A stretch of 64,000 nt of DNA from Streptoalloteichus tenebrarius (GCF_024171885.1 NZ_JAMTCP010000031.1:1-64000); one strand, 5' to 3'; positions 44,686 to 55,184 are shown, counted from the first letter of the stretch. Numbers and translations are program-made. Notes: generated by a model not told the origin, from the sequence alone.

Positions 44686-45426
44686 ATGCCGCCGTCCCCG
44701 ACGACCACCGTCCTCGTGCACAGCCCGTTCCTGGGGCCGAGCAGCCTGCGACCGCTGGCCGCCGCCCTCCTGCGGCAGGGACGCCCCGCCCTGGTCCCGG
44801 ACCTGCGGCCCGCCCTGACCCAGCGGGAGGCGGGAGCGGGGGCGGGGACCGCGAGCCCGACGCACCAGCGGCTGGCCGCCGTGTTCGCGAGCGTCGTCGA
44901 CACCAACGCCACGTCGGGGCCGCTCGTCCTGGTCGGGCACAGCGGAGCGGGGCCGCTGCTGCCCAGCCTGGCCGCCGCCCTGGACCGACCGGTCCTCGCC
45001 CTGGTCCTGCTCGACGCCGAGCTGCCCACCCCCGGCCGCTCCTGGAACCAGACCGCCTCGGCCGAGCTGGTAACCCTCCTGCGCGGGCTGGTCGCCGACG
45101 ACCACCTGCCGCCGTGGAGCGCGTGGTTCCAGCCGGACCCGCTGCCCGAGCTGGTGGACGACCCCGCCCTGCGCGAGCGGATCGCACGGGAGCAACCCAG
45201 GGTGCCCGCGGCGTTCCTCGACGAGCCGCGACCGGACGTGTCCTGGCCGGGCCGCATCGGCTACCTGCTGCTCAGCGCCACCGCCTACGGCGACGCCGCG
45301 CGGGCGGCGCACCGGGCGGGCTGGCCCGTGCGGCACCTGCCCGGCCACCACCTGGCGTCGGCCACCGAGCCCGGCCCGGTGGCCGACGCGCTGCTCGCCC
45401 TGGTCGACGCGCTCACGGCAGGGTGA
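44686..45426 (+). CDS. alpha/beta hydrolase
   Basis: 246 residues from ATG 44686. Strand [19 protein letters not shown], nucleophile elbow [12 protein letters not shown] (Ser about 85), likely acid in VLLDAELP or a later strand, and His in [11 protein letters not shown]. No signal peptide. It is divergent from cobQ (49 bp) and its last 14 bases overlap the 3' end of the convergent map gene. Substrate unknown. Confidence 0.8.
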   Translation: MPPSPTTTVLVHSPFLGPSSLRPLAAALLRQGRPALVPDLRPALTQREAGAGAGTASPTHQRLAAVFASVVDTNATSGPLVLVGHSGAGPLLPSLAAALDRPVLALVLLDAELPTPGRSWNQTASAELVTLLRGLVADDHLPPWSAWFQPDPLPELVDDPALRERIAREQPRVPAAFLDEPRPDVSWPGRIGYLLLSATAYGDAARAAHRAGWPVRHLPGHHLASATEPGPVADALLALVDALTAG

Positions 45427-46270
45427 GGATCTCCACGCCGTCCTCGGTGACCACCACGGTGTGCTCGAACTGGGCGGTCCACTTCTTGTCCTTGGTGGTG
45501 ACGGTCCAGCCGTCGTCCCACATGTCGTAGTCGATCGTGCCGAGAGTGATCATCGGCTCGATCGTGAACGTCATGCCGGGCTCCAGCACGGTCTCCACGC
45601 CCGGCTCGTCGTAGTGCAGGACCACGAGCCCGCTGTGGAACGAGCGGCCGATGCCGTGCCCGGTGAAGTCCCGCACCACGCCGTAGCCGAAGCGCCGCGC
45701 GTAGGACTCGATCACCCGGCCGACCACGTTGAGCTGGCGGCCCGGCCGCACGGCCCTGATCGCCCGCATGGTCGCCTCGTGGGTGCGCTCGACCAGCAGC
45801 CGCGCCTCCTCGGACACCTCGCCCGCGAGGAAGGTCGCGTTGGTGTCGCCGTGCACGCCCCCGATGTACGCGGTGACGTCGACGTTGACGATGTCCCCGT
45901 CCTCGATCACGGTCGAGTCGGGGATGCCGTGGCAGATCACCTCGTTGAGCGAGGTGCAGCAGGACTTGGGGAACCCGCGGTAACCGAGCGTCGACGGGTA
46001 GGCGCCGTGGTCGCACAGGAACTCGTGCACGACGGCGTCGATCTCGTCCGTGGTCGCGCCGGGCCGCACCGCCTTGCCGGCCTCCTGCAACGCCTGCGCG
46101 GCGATCTTGCCGGCGACGCGCATGGCCTCGATCACCTCGGGCGGCTGCGTCCACGGGTCCGTGTTCCTGGCCGGCGCGGGCCGGTCCACGTACTCGGGAC
46201 GCTCGATGGTGGCCGGGACCGGGCGACGCGGGGACTGCCGGCCCGGCACGAGCGGTGCTCTCACGGACAT
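45413..46270 (-). CDS. map: methionine aminopeptidase, type I (1c-like)
   Basis: 285 residues from ATG 46270 (GGTGGGGGAC upstream). Removes the initiator Met from nascent proteins. The metal site can be read: Asp pair in [22 protein letters not shown], His in [11 protein letters not shown], Glu in TIEPMITLG and the last Glu in [14 protein letters not shown] Pro-rich N-terminal extension of about 40 residues ([18 protein letters not shown]) fits the actinobacterial 1c type (M. tuberculosis MapB), in which it is thought to contact the ribosome. Confidence 0.95.
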   Translation of the reverse strand: MSVRAPLVPGRQSPRRPVPATIERPEYVDRPAPARNTDPWTQPPEVIEAMRVAGKIAAQALQEAGKAVRPGATTDEIDAVVHEFLCDHGAYPSTLGYRGFPKSCCTSLNEVICHGIPDSTVIEDGDIVNVDVTAYIGGVHGDTNATFLAGEVSEEARLLVERTHEATMRAIRAVRPGRQLNVVGRVIESYARRFGYGVVRDFTGHGIGRSFHSGLVVLHYDEPGVETVLEPGMTFTIEPMITLGTIDYDMWDDGWTVTTKDKKWTAQFEHTVVVTEDGVEILTLP

Positions 46271-46280
46271 GTCCCCCACC

Positions 46281-46677
46281 TTACGGGGCGCCCGGTACGG
46301 CGACCGGCAGACCGACCTCCTCCGCGGCGGCCAGCAACCTCCTGTCGTCGGTGACGAACGCGGACAGCCGCTCCCGCAGGTGGATCGCGGACGCGAGGTG
46401 GACGGCGTCCAGCCACCGCAGGGGGAGCGGGAGCGCGCCGGCGGCGTCCAGAACGTCGGAGGTCATCGGCGTCTGGTCGATCTCCACGAGGACGGCGCCG
46501 GCCTGGCGGAGCGCGTCGTCGCCCTGGCCCCGCACCGGTCGGACGACCTCCACCCTCGCCAGGGAACTCGTGACCCGCGCCTGGTCGGGAAACGGGGCGA
46601 CCCATCGCGCGAAGGCAGGCGTCTCCGCCTCCCTGACGCACCAGCCTCACCAGTGCCGAGGAGTCGAAGTAGATCAC
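46281..46677 (-). pseudogene. VapC-like PIN-domain toxin, frameshifted
   Basis: The start GTG 46677 gives VIYFDSSALVRLVRQ, then the frame breaks at the GGG run 46631-46633. With one G removed it continues [50 protein letters not shown] and [18 protein letters not shown] to the stop at 46281, about 131 residues. The PIN acidic residues are all present (Asp in YFDSS, Glu in VEVVRP, Asp in WLDAVHLA, Asp in VTDDRRL). A GTGA overlap with the antitoxin is preserved. It is either a recent pseudogene or a sequencing error. Confidence 0.8.
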
Positions 46678-46959
46678 CAGCGCTCCTCGTCCCGAAGTCG
46701 GAGCAGCTCCTCGGAGGCGCTCACACGGGGGATCGGTGGAAGGGGCTCGGGGAACGGCCCCCACGGCCGGGGACCAGCTCCCCGTTAGCGATCAACTGCT
46801 CCCGGAAGGTCGCCCCGGGGCGATGGGCCGCAGCAGGGCGACCGGAACGCCCCGGTCGGTGACGGTGAAGGACTCGCCCTCGGCGACGCGCCGCGGATAC
46901 GCGCTGGCGTTCTGCCGGAGCTCCCGCACGCCGACGTGTTCCGCGGAGATCAACTCCAC
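46674..46959 (-). pseudogene. Phd/YefM-type antitoxin, two frameshifts
   Basis: From GTG 46959: VELISAEHVGVRELRQNASA, YPRRVAEGESFTVTDRGVPV and ALLRPIAPG, then the frame is lost at GGGG (about 46811-46814). Adding one G gives ATFREQLIANGELVPGRG; a second break at GGGGG (about 46758-46763) is mended by one more G, giving PFPEPLPPIPRVSASEELLRLRDEERW and a TGA overlapping the toxin start. Restored length 95 residues, normal for Phd antitoxins, whose typical ending is LR-x-(D/E)ER(W/Y). As it stands the first frame ends early after PSGSS. Confidence 0.8.
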
Positions 46960-47028
46960 GTGCTACACCGTGCTTCGACCTCCCTCGCCACCCAGCTCCT
47001 TCACTCCACTATCGGGTGGCTGGTGACC

Positions 47029-48852
47029 TCACCTGACGGAGGACAGGAACCGGGCCGTGACGTCGAGGGCCGGGACCGAACTGTTCGCGTCCACCACCAG
47101 GGTGGCGAAGGCCAGGTCGCCCTGGTAGCCGACGAACCAGCCGTGGGACGTGGTCGCGTCGCCGACCTCGGCGGTCCCGGTCTTGCCGTGCACGTCGGGG
47201 ATCGAGGCCAGGCGGGACCCCGTCCCCTCCGTCACGACCGCGCGCATCATCGCGCGCACCGCGTCCAGCACCGCGGGCGGCGGCGCGTCCGGTCGGGCGT
47301 CGGCCTTGGTCTCCACGCCCCGCAGCAGGGCGGGCGTGGGCATCGACCCCCGCACCACCGACGCCGCGACCAGCGCCATGCCGAACGGGCTGGCCACGAC
47401 CTTCCCCTGCCCGAAGCCGTCGGCGGCCCGCTCCCTGGTGTCGCCGGCCGGCGGCGCCGACCCGGTGACCGTGGTGACCCCGGGCAGCTCGAAGTCCACC
47501 CCGAGGCCGAGCTGCTGGGCGGCCCTGGTCAACGCGTCGGCGGGCAGACCGGCGGCGAGCTGCGCGAACGTGGTGTTGCACGACCTGGCGAACGCCACCG
47601 ACAGCGGCACCGTGCCGAGGTCGAAGCCGTCGTTGTTGGGGATCCGGTAGCCGTCGACGACCCACGACCCCGGACAGGGGACCTGGGCGTCGGCGGCCAC
47701 CGCGCCCGCCTGGAGCGCCGCCGAGGCAGTAACGATCTTGAAGGTGGAGCCGGGCGGGTAGCGCCCGCTCAACGGCAGCGCCCCGGCCCGGTCGGCCGCG
47801 CTGTTCTGGGCGACCGCGAGAACGTCCCCCGTGGAGGGTTGGATGGCCACCACCATCGCCTGCTGCGGCACCGTCTCCACCGCGTCCTCGGCCGCGGACT
47901 GCACGGCCCGACTGAGGCCCGTGGTCACCGCCGCGGCCAGCTCGGGCTGCTGCTCGTGCAGCGTCTCCACCTCGGCGCCCGCCGCGTTGAGCGAGACCAC
48001 CCGCCACCCGGCCCGGCCGGCGACCTGGTCCTCGACCGCGCGGCGCACGGCCGGCAGCACCTGGGAGGCGAACGCGCGGTCCGGGGCGAGCAGGCGGGTC
48101 TCGGTGGTGAACCGCACCCCCGGCAGCTCGTAGATGCGCGGCTTGACCTGCTGGTAGTCGGTCTCCCGCAGGCTGATCACGGCGTAGGGCTCGCCCTCGG
48201 CGACCCGCCCCGCGCCGTCGAGGATGGACTGCCGGGTGATCGAGGAGTCGAACTGCTGGAGCGCGCCGGCCAGCCCGTCGGCCACCGCGCCGAGGTCGCC
48301 GGCCGCCTTCCTGTCGAGGAGGACCGAGATCACCTTCTGCGGCGACAGCAGGGGCACGCCGTCCCGGTCCAGCACGGGCGCGGGGTCGGGCCGCAGCTCC
48401 CGCAGCGCCAGCGTCTGCTGCACCGCGAGCTTCGGGTGCACGACCGACGGAGACCAGTGCACCTGCCACTCCCCGCGGTGCCGCCGCAGCTCCACGGTGC
48501 TCTGGTAGGACCACGTGCGGTCCTTTCCGAGGTTCCAGGCCAACGCGACCGTCGCCTCGGCGGTCCCCGCCTCGGAGGACGGCCTGCGCACCTGCTCCAC
48601 CCGGTGGGTGAGGCCGGTGGGCGCGAGGGCCTCCCTGACCCGGTCCAGCAGGTTCTTCGCGCTGACGCCGTCGTCGGTGCCCTGGCCGGCCCTGGTCGTG
48701 TCGCCGCCGGCGACCGCCTCGTAGAAGACGCGGACCGCGTCCTCGGGGCTGGAGTCGGAGCCGAACCACCCGCAGCCCGCCACGGGCAGCAGCCCGAGGG
48801 CGATCACCGTGCCGATCGCGCCGATCCTGCGCCGAGCGGGTCTTCCGTGCAC
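47029..48852 (-). CDS. penicillin-binding lipoprotein (MecA-type N-terminus)
   Basis: 607 residues from GTG 48852. Lipobox LLPVAGC (Cys27). An NTF2-like MecA_N domain (about 35-145, SPEDAVRVFYEAVAGGDTTRA), PBP dimer region, then a transpeptidase with SxxK as STFK (Ser about 369), SCN (about 423) and KTGTAE (about 555). It crosslinks peptidoglycan outside the membrane. Position next to GNAT-ispG-rip1-dxr matches M. tuberculosis Rv2864c (PBP-lipo), from memory. Confidence 0.94.
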   Translation of the reverse strand: MHGRPARRRIGAIGTVIALGLLPVAGCGWFGSDSSPEDAVRVFYEAVAGGDTTRAGQGTDDGVSAKNLLDRVREALAPTGLTHRVEQVRRPSSEAGTAEATVALAWNLGKDRTWSYQSTVELRRHRGEWQVHWSPSVVHPKLAVQQTLALRELRPDPAPVLDRDGVPLLSPQKVISVLLDRKAAGDLGAVADGLAGALQQFDSSITRQSILDGAGRVAEGEPYAVISLRETDYQQVKPRIYELPGVRFTTETRLLAPDRAFASQVLPAVRRAVEDQVAGRAGWRVVSLNAAGAEVETLHEQQPELAAAVTTGLSRAVQSAAEDAVETVPQQAMVVAIQPSTGDVLAVAQNSAADRAGALPLSGRYPPGSTFKIVTASAALQAGAVAADAQVPCPGSWVVDGYRIPNNDGFDLGTVPLSVAFARSCNTTFAQLAAGLPADALTRAAQQLGLGVDFELPGVTTVTGSAPPAGDTRERAADGFGQGKVVASPFGMALVAASVVRGSMPTPALLRGVETKADARPDAPPPAVLDAVRAMMRAVVTEGTGSRLASIPDVHGKTGTAEVGDATTSHGWFVGYQGDLAFATLVVDANSSVPALDVTARFLSSVR

Positions 48853-48959
48853 CGCCGCAGTATGCCCGGAGCCGGGGAGGGCGTCCCGCACGGCATCGGC
48901 TGTGCGCGGCACCCGGGACGAGGCGGGCGGCGGGGCCGGCGTGGCCATCGTCGGGGTGG

Positions 48960-49796
48960 TCAGAACAGGACGGTGGCGTAGCTGCCGACCTGGTGGAACC
49001 CCACGCGGTGGTACGTGGTCCTGGCCGGCAGGTTGTAGGCGTTGACGTACAGGCTGGCGACCCGGCCGAGACCGCGCACGAGGCGGTCCACGACGGCGGC
49101 GGTGCCGGCGGCCCCGAGCCCGTGCCCGCGCCGGGAGGGGTGCACCCACACGCCCTGGATCTGGCCCACCCTGGTCGACAACGCGCCGATCTCGGCCTTG
49201 AAGACCACCTCGCCGCCCTCGAACCGGGCGAACGCCCTGCCGGCGGCGACCAGCTCGGCCACCCTGGCCCGGTAGCAGGCGCCGCCGTCGTCGAGCCGGG
49301 GGTCGATCCCGACCTCCTCGATGAACATGGCGACGGCCGCCGGCAGGTACCGCTCCAGCTCGTCCGGCCGCACCGGCCGGACGAGTGGGTCGGGGGCGAC
49401 CCTGGGCGCGCCGCTCATGGCCAGCAGCGGCTGGTCGCCACGCACCTCGCGGGCCGGCCCCCACTCCGGCTCCAGCTCCTGCCACAGCGCGAGCACCTGC
49501 TCGGCCGGGCCGACCAGGGACGAGCAACATCGCCCGCGCCGCAGGGCGCGGTCGGCGAAGGCCCTGATGGCGGGCCGCTCCCCCCGCAACGGCACCAGGT
49601 TGGCACCGGAGAAGCACAGCCCGTCCAACCGGCTGCCGTAGCCCCACAACTCGCCGCCCAGCCGCCAGGAGTCGACGCCGGCCACCTCCACCCGCGAGGC
49701 GACCATGCAGGAGGCGACGGGATCGGCCCGCAACACCCCAGAGACCTGACGTGCGTCCCGGTCGTCGAGCAGCCGGGCGGCGGCGAGCTTCAGCAC
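48960..49796 (-). CDS. GNAT-family acetyltransferase
   Basis: 278 residues. The C-terminal GNAT domain (about 140-278) carries the acetyl-CoA motif IQGVWVHPSRRGHGLGAAGTAAVV and YVNAYNLPARTTYHRVGFHQVG; the N-terminal half (DDRDARQVSGVLRADPVASCMVASR and GYGSRLDGLCFSGANLVPLRG) belongs to the two-domain actinobacterial type (Rv2867c-like). Acceptor unknown. It lies upstream of the PBP gene in the same direction, 107 bp apart. Confidence 0.9.
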   Translation of the reverse strand: MLKLAAARLLDDRDARQVSGVLRADPVASCMVASRVEVAGVDSWRLGGELWGYGSRLDGLCFSGANLVPLRGERPAIRAFADRALRRGRCCSSLVGPAEQVLALWQELEPEWGPAREVRGDQPLLAMSGAPRVAPDPLVRPVRPDELERYLPAAVAMFIEEVGIDPRLDDGGACYRARVAELVAAGRAFARFEGGEVVFKAEIGALSTRVGQIQGVWVHPSRRGHGLGAAGTAAVVDRLVRGLGRVASLYVNAYNLPARTTYHRVGFHQVGSYATVLF

Positions 49797-49883
49797 GCCC
49801 CCAGCCTGCCAGACGTCACCAGGGGCACGCGTACGGTGACCCCTGACCGGAGCGGTTCAGAGCACCCGTTCGGAGCAACCGGG

Positions 49884-51047
49884 TCAGGAAACCGTGACGA
49901 CGGGCTGACCGGTTCCGACCTCGATCTCACCCGAGTCGGTCATCTCCTCGGCGATCCGCATCGCCTCTTCGATGAGCGTCTCCACGATCTTGGACTCGGG
50001 CACGGTCTTGATGACCTCGCCCTTGACGAAGATCTGGCCCTTGCCGTTGCCGGAGGCCACGCCCAGGTCGGCCTCGCGCGCCTCGCCCGGCCCGTTGACC
50101 ACGCAGCCCATCACGGCGACCCGCAGCGGGATCTCCATGCCCTCCAGGCCGGCGGTGACCTCCTCGGCCAGCTTGTACACGTCCACCTGGGCCCGGCCGC
50201 AGGACGGGCAGGAGACGATCTCCAGCTTGCGCGGCCGCAGGTTGAGCGACTGGAGGATCTGGATGCCGACCTTGACCTCCTCCACCGGAGGCGCCGACAG
50301 CGAGACCCGGATGGTGTCGCCGATCCCCTTCGACAGCAGCGCGCCGAAGGCCACCGCCGACTTGATCGTGCCCTGGAACGCCGGACCGGCCTCGGTCACC
50401 CCGAGGTGCAGCGGGTAGTCGCACTGCTCGGCCAGCATCTCGTAGGCCCGCACCATGACCACGGGGTCGTGGTGCTTGACCGAGATCTTGATGTCGTGGA
50501 AGTCGTGCTCGGCGAACAGGCTCGCCTCCCACAGCGCCGACTCGACCAGCGCCTCCGGCGTCGGCTTGCCGTACTTGGCCAGCAGCCGGGGGTCCAGCGA
50601 GCCGGCGTTGACGCCGATCCGGATCGGCGTGCCGTGGTCGCGGGCGGCCTGGGCGATCTCCCTGACCTTGTCGTCGAACTTCTTGATGTTGCCGGGGTTG
50701 ACCCGCACGGCCGCGCAGCCGGCCTCGATCGCGGCGAAGACGTACTTCGGCTGGAAGTGGATGTCGGCGATCACCGGGATCTGGGACTTGCGGGCGATCG
50801 CGGCGAGGGCGTCGGCGTCGTCCTGCGACGGGCAGGCCACGCGGACGATGTCACAGCCGGACGCCGTCAGCTCCGCGATCTGCTGGAGCGTGGCGTTGAC
50901 GTCGGCGGTGACCGTCGTGGTCATCGACTGGACCGAGACGGGGAACTCGCTGCCGACCCCGACCGAGCCCACCATGAGCTGGCGGGTCTTGCGCCGCTCG
51001 GCGAGCACCGGCGGCGGGGTGGCGGGCATGCCCAGGTCGACGGTCAT
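49884..51047 (-). CDS. ispG: 4-hydroxy-3-methylbut-2-enyl-diphosphate synthase
   Basis: 387-residue [4Fe-4S] enzyme of the MEP pathway that converts the cyclic diphosphate MEcPP to HMBPP. The TIM-barrel half has [36 protein letters not shown] and RVNPGNIK; the cluster Cys are in SCPSCGRAQ and [11 protein letters not shown]. Length is that of the short bacterial form. It is the third gene of the dxr-rip1-ispG operon. Confidence 0.97.
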   Translation of the reverse strand: MTVDLGMPATPPPVLAERRKTRQLMVGSVGVGSEFPVSVQSMTTTVTADVNATLQQIAELTASGCDIVRVACPSQDDADALAAIARKSQIPVIADIHFQPKYVFAAIEAGCAAVRVNPGNIKKFDDKVREIAQAARDHGTPIRIGVNAGSLDPRLLAKYGKPTPEALVESALWEASLFAEHDFHDIKISVKHHDPVVMVRAYEMLAEQCDYPLHLGVTEAGPAFQGTIKSAVAFGALLSKGIGDTIRVSLSAPPVEEVKVGIQILQSLNLRPRKLEIVSCPSCGRAQVDVYKLAEEVTAGLEGMEIPLRVAVMGCVVNGPGEAREADLGVASGNGKGQIFVKGEVIKTVPESKIVETLIEEAMRIAEEMTDSGEIEVGTGQPVVTVS

Positions 51048-51081
51048 CGGGTCCTCTCAGCAGTGCGTCGGCCAGTCCAGG

Positions 51082-52281
51082 TTACTGGGGCAGCCGGATG
51101 GGGTTGACGATGTCGGCGGTCACCGTGAGCAGCATCATCGCGCCGCCGAGGAGCATGAGCACGTACGTGATCGGGAGCAGTTTGGTGTAGTCGACGGGGG
51201 CGCCCGCGGGCAGCCCCCGCAGCCGGCGCACCCAGTCCCGCACCCTGCCGTAGACGTTGACCGCGATGTGGCCGCCGTCCAACGGCAGCAGCGGCAGCAG
51301 GTTGAACACGCCGACGAAGAAGTTCAGGCCGGCCAGGAGCATCAGGAACAGCTCCCACAGGCCGCGCTCGGCCGCGTCGCCGCCGATGACGCTGGCGCCG
51401 ACCACGCTGACCGGGCGCTCCGGGTCGTTCTCCCCCATGATGGCCCGCCACACCGCCGGCACCTTCTGGGGGAGCCGCTTGATGCCCTCCCAGGTGTTCT
51501 CGAACATCTGCCCGGTCAGGCCCAGGGTCGCCGGCACGGCCTCCAGCACGCCGTACTGGAGCAGTCGCGAGTTCGACAGGCCCACGGCGCCGACGCTGAC
51601 CAACTGGGTGTCGCCGGCCTTGGCGTCCAGCGGTGCGCGCTGCACCTTCGCCACGTCCACCGTGAGGGTCTGCTCCTGCCCGTCGCGCCGGATGCGGAAC
51701 GGCGTCGGGCCGGACATCTCCCTGGTCGTCCTCAGGACGTCCTCGTAGGTCGGGGTGCTCCTGCCGCCCACGGCGAGGATCTCGTCGCCCGGCCGCAGCC
51801 CGGCCTGCCGCGCGGGGGCGGGGTCGCCGGGCCGGCACTCCTTCTGGGTGGGCGTGGCCGGGACGCAGGCGCTGACCTCGCCGACGATGGCCTTGTTGTC
51901 CAGGTTGGGCAGCCCGATCGAGACGGCCATCACGAACAACACGAGGATGCCGATGAGGAAGTGCGTGATGGACCCGGCGGCGAGCACGATGACGCGCTGC
52001 CACACCGGCTTGTTGTAGAAGGCGCGCGGCTCGTCCTCGCGGTCGACCTCCTCCAGCGCGGTCATGCCCACGATCTGCACGAACCCGCCGGCCGGGATCG
52101 CCTTGAGCCCGTACTCGGTCTCGCCCCTGCGGAACGAGAAGATCTTCGGCCCGAAGCCGACGAAGTACCGCGTGGCCTTCATGCCGAAGGCCTTGGCGGT
52201 CAGCAGGTGGCCGAACTCGTGCAGGGCGATCGAGACGCCGATGCCCAACGCGAAGAGGACGACCCCGAGCACGAACGTCAC
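51082..52281 (-). CDS. rip1: site-2 intramembrane metalloprotease (RseP/Rip1-like)
   Basis: 399 residues from GTG 52281; the start overlaps the dxr stop (GTGA). Zinc site HEFGH in the first membrane helix (about 21-25), [13 protein letters not shown] beta loop, a PDZ domain (about 165-255, [13 protein letters not shown]), and the third ligand in [12 protein letters not shown]. It cleaves membrane proteins such as anti-sigma factors within the bilayer; in M. tuberculosis the orthologue Rv2869c sits in the same place between dxr and ispG. The frame is open far upstream inside dxr, which is a shadow. Confidence 0.95.
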   Translation of the reverse strand: MTFVLGVVLFALGIGVSIALHEFGHLLTAKAFGMKATRYFVGFGPKIFSFRRGETEYGLKAIPAGGFVQIVGMTALEEVDREDEPRAFYNKPVWQRVIVLAAGSITHFLIGILVLFVMAVSIGLPNLDNKAIVGEVSACVPATPTQKECRPGDPAPARQAGLRPGDEILAVGGRSTPTYEDVLRTTREMSGPTPFRIRRDGQEQTLTVDVAKVQRAPLDAKAGDTQLVSVGAVGLSNSRLLQYGVLEAVPATLGLTGQMFENTWEGIKRLPQKVPAVWRAIMGENDPERPVSVVGASVIGGDAAERGLWELFLMLLAGLNFFVGVFNLLPLLPLDGGHIAVNVYGRVRDWVRRLRGLPAGAPVDYTKLLPITYVLMLLGGAMMLLTVTADIVNPIRLPQ

Positions 52282-53573
52282 CGCGTGTTCCTCCCCGCCC
52301 CGGCGGCCGCGCCGGCCGCCCCCACCAGTTCCCTGGCCCGCGCCCGCGCCCACTCCTCGGCCGCGAGCACGTCGGCCACGTCGGCCGGCGCCGCGCGCCA
52401 GCCGTCGGCCTCGGACAACACCTCGGCGACCGTGTCCACGACGGCCGTGAACCGGATGCCGCCGGCGAGGAACGCCTCGGCGGCCTCCTCGTTGGCCGCG
52501 TTGTACACCGCCGGCAGGCAGCCGCCCGCCGAGCCCGCGGCGCGGGCCAGCGCCACCGCGGGGAAGGCCTCGTCGTCGACCGGCTCGAAGGTCCACGCCG
52601 TCGGCACCTGGAACGTGCAGGGCCGGGTCGCGCCGGGCACCCGGTCCGGCCAGGCGAGGCCGAGCGCGATCGGCAGCCGCATGTCCGGCGGGCTGGCCTG
52701 GGCCAGCGTCGAGCCGTCGGCGAACACGACCATGGAGTGCACGATCGACTGCGGGTGCACCACCACGTCGATCCGCTCGTAGGGCACGCCGAACAGCAGG
52801 TGCGCCTCGATCAGCTCCAGGCCCTTGTTGACCAGGGTCGCCGAGTTGAGGGTGTTCATCGGCCCCATGGCCCACGTGGGGTGGGCCAGCGCCTGCTCCA
52901 CCGTGACCTCGTCCAGCTCCTCGCGGCGCCGGCCGCGGAAGGGGCCGCCGGACGCGGTGAGCACCAGCCGGTCGACCTCGTCGGCGCGGCCGCCGCGCAG
53001 GCACTGCGCGAGCGCCGAGTGCTCGGAGTCCACGGGCACGATCTGGCCGGGCCGCGCGGCGGCCAGCACCAGGGGGCCGCCCGCGATGAGCGACTCCTTG
53101 TTGGCCAGCGCGAGGGTGGCCCCGGTGCGCAGTGCCTCCAGGGTCACGGTCAGGCCGCGCGAGCCGACGACGCCGTTGAGCACGACGTCGGTCGGGGTGC
53201 TGGCGACCAGCTCGGTGACCGCGTCCGGGCCGACCAGGACCCGGGGCAGGCGGAACTCGCCGCGTTCGTAGCCGCGCCGCTGGGCGGCGGCGTACAGGGC
53301 GAGCTGGAGGTCCTCGGCGGCGGTCGCCCTGGCCAGGGCGACGGCGGACACGCCGAACTCGACCGCCTGCTCGGCCACGGTGGCCGGGTCGGCGCCGCCG
53401 GCGGCCAGGCCGACCACGCGGAACCGGTCCGGGTTCCGCCGGACCACGTCGAGCGCCTGCGTGCCGATCGACCCGGTTGACCCGAGAACGAGCACGCCGC
53501 GCTGCTGGGAGGGGGGCGTCTGGGGTGCTGCGGGCGCTGGGCCCTGGCTGCTGGCGGACTCCATCGCCCCCAT
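52278..53573 (-). CDS. dxr: 1-deoxy-D-xylulose 5-phosphate reductoisomerase
   Basis: 431 residues from ATG 53573, or ATG 53564 three codons later. NADPH motif [17 protein letters not shown], metal/substrate residues in [23 protein letters not shown] with the flexible loop, [23 protein letters not shown] and [15 protein letters not shown] Pro/Gln-rich N-terminus of about 25 residues is extra. Second committed step of the MEP pathway. First gene of the dxr-rip1-ispG operon, coupled to rip1 by 4 nt. Confidence 0.97.
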   Translation of the reverse strand: MGAMESASSQGPAPAAPQTPPSQQRGVLVLGSTGSIGTQALDVVRRNPDRFRVVGLAAGGADPATVAEQAVEFGVSAVALARATAAEDLQLALYAAAQRRGYERGEFRLPRVLVGPDAVTELVASTPTDVVLNGVVGSRGLTVTLEALRTGATLALANKESLIAGGPLVLAAARPGQIVPVDSEHSALAQCLRGGRADEVDRLVLTASGGPFRGRRREELDEVTVEQALAHPTWAMGPMNTLNSATLVNKGLELIEAHLLFGVPYERIDVVVHPQSIVHSMVVFADGSTLAQASPPDMRLPIALGLAWPDRVPGATRPCTFQVPTAWTFEPVDDEAFPAVALARAAGSAGGCLPAVYNAANEEAAEAFLAGGIRFTAVVDTVAEVLSEADGWRAAPADVADVLAAEEWARARARELVGAAGAAAGAGRNTR

Positions 53574-53734
53574 TGTCCCCGAACCGGGGTAAACCCCCGT
53601 TGAGGTGCCCCAAGATAACGTCCTGATAACGACGAACCCCAGGGGAGCGTGAGGACGCCGCGCACGGGCAACTCAGTAGCGGCGGTAGTGATCGCCGAGG
53701 GCGCGCCCCGGGCGCGCCGAGGAAGGAGACACCG

Positions 53735-54001
53735 GTGGGCATCATCGGCTGGATCGTGCTTGGCTTGCTCGCGGGCGCACTGGCCAAGGCCATCATGCCC
53801 GGTAGGGACCCGGGTGGGATCTTGGTGACGATGCTGCTGGGCATCGTCGGCGCCTTCGTCGGTGGCTTCATCGGTCGGTTGATCTTCAACACCGACCTGG
53901 GCCAGTTCTTCGACATCCGGACCTGGCTGCTGGCCATCCTCGGCTCGATCGTCGTGCTGGCGATCTACCGAGCGGTCGTCGGCAGGCGCGTCACCCACTG
54001 A
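53735..54001 (+). CDS. GlsB/YeaQ/YmgE-family membrane protein
   Basis: 88 residues from GTG 53735 (AAGGAGA upstream). Three membrane helices: GIIGWIVLGLLAGALAKAI, then GGILVTMLLGIVGAFVGGFIG and the C-terminal WLLAILGSIVVLAIYR. The GxLAG-A-K start and GGxxxTxLLGIVGAxxGG core are the family pattern, associated with general stress. A GC palindrome (GGCGCGCCCCGGGCGCGCC, about 53702-53720) lies just before its ribosome binding site. Confidence 0.92.
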   Translation: MGIIGWIVLGLLAGALAKAIMPGRDPGGILVTMLLGIVGAFVGGFIGRLIFNTDLGQFFDIRTWLLAILGSIVVLAIYRAVVGRRVTH

Positions 54002-54021
54002 CGGGCCAGGTCCGTCAGCAC

Positions 54022-54060
54022 CGACCGCGGCGCCCCTTTCCCCGAGGGGCGCCGCGGTCG
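54022..54060. terminator. bidirectional hairpin, perfect 16-bp stem
   Basis: CGACCGCGGCGCCCCT (54022-54037) pairs with AGGGGCGCCGCGGTCG (54045-54060), loop TTCCCCG, between the glsB-type gene and the converging pot operon. About 230 bp beyond it before the potC stop hold nothing recognisable. Confidence 0.9.
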
Positions 54061-54293
54061 ACGTCTGTCCGGACTCGTCCCCGCCGACCACGGGGGCCCC
54101 GCCGCCCCGCCGCCTCGCCGCCGGAGCTGCCCGAGCCGCCCGAGCCGCCGGTCGGACGACACCAGGCGCACGCCGTCGTCAGCACCCCGGCGGGGGCTTC
54201 TCCAGCTCGGCGGCGCAGGGGACGAGCCCCGCGCCACCTCGACCTCTTCACCGGCTACCTCTCCACCGGCCCGCCCGACCTGGCAGCCGTCTG

Positions 54294-55184
54294 TCAGCCC
54301 GGCAGCGCCAGGTCCGCGCGCCTTCCCGCCCGGCGCGCCCGCCACGACACGACCGCCACCCCGACGAGCAACAACGCGGCGCTCACGGCGACCATCAGCG
54401 TCGACAGGGCGACGATCTCCGGCGACACCCCGCGCTTGCTCGCCTGGCCGTAGATGAACACCGGCAACGTGGTGGAGCCGACGCCCGTGAGGTAACTGGA
54501 GATCACCAGGTCGTCGAAGGACAGCAGGAAGGCGAACGCCGCCCCCGCGACCACCGCCGGCGCGACCAGCGGCAACGTCACCGTGCGGAACGCGGTGAGC
54601 GGGCCGGCGCCCAGGTCGGCGGCGGCCTCCTCCAGCCGCACGTCCATCCCCGCCAGCCGGGACCGCACCACGACCACCACGAAGCTCAGCGAGAACGCGA
54701 CGTGCGCGGCCAGCAGCGCGCCGAAGCCCAGCGGGATGCCGGCGAGCTTCACACAGAACGCCAGCAGGCTGACCCCCATCACGACCTCGGGCACCACCAG
54801 CGGCAGGCTGAGCACCACCGTCCACAGCCCGCGCCCCCGGAACACCCGGCGCAGCCCGAACGCCGCCAGCGTGCCGACGACGGTGCACACCGCGGCGCTG
54901 CTCAGCGCCAGCCGCAGCGTCAGGCCCAACGCGGACCGCACCCGCTCGTCGGCGACCAGCTCCGCGTACCAGTGGGTGGAGAACCCGGTGAACCGGCTGA
55001 CCGTGCGCGAGTCGTTGAACGAGACCAGCGCCAGCCACAGGATCGGGGCGTAGAGGAACACGAACACCAGGGCCACCGCGGTGACCAGCGCCCACGGCCG
55101 GCGGCCGGCCCCGCGGCGACGGCGGCCCCGGGGAGCGGGCTCCCCCGCCACGGTCACGCGCCCGTCGGCGCGGTGCGCGTTCAC
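54294..55184 (-). CDS. potC: spermidine/putrescine-type ABC transporter permease
   Basis: 296 residues from GTG 55184, overlapping the potB stop (GTGA). Six membrane helices after an Arg-rich N-terminus. YAPILWLALVSFND and the EAA loop EEAAADLGAGPLTAFRTVTLPLVAPAV mark a PotC-type permease. Last gene of the potADBC-order operon. Substrate class (polyamine or related cation) is inferred from the whole operon. Confidence 0.92.
   Translation of the reverse strand: MNAHRADGRVTVAGEPAPRGRRRRGAGRRPWALVTAVALVFVFLYAPILWLALVSFNDSRTVSRFTGFSTHWYAELVADERVRSALGLTLRLALSSAAVCTVVGTLAAFGLRRVFRGRGLWTVVLSLPLVVPEVVMGVSLLAFCVKLAGIPLGFGALLAAHVAFSLSFVVVVVRSRLAGMDVRLEEAAADLGAGPLTAFRTVTLPLVAPAVVAGAAFAFLLSFDDLVISSYLTGVGSTTLPVFIYGQASKRGVSPEIVALSTLMVAVSAALLLVGVAVVSWRARRAGRRADLALPG

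Noticed and set aside
52282-53937. N-terminal extension of the rip1 frame through dxr
   Set aside because: Arg-rich noise inside dxr; GTG 52281 gives the standard membrane-helix start with the GTGA overlap.
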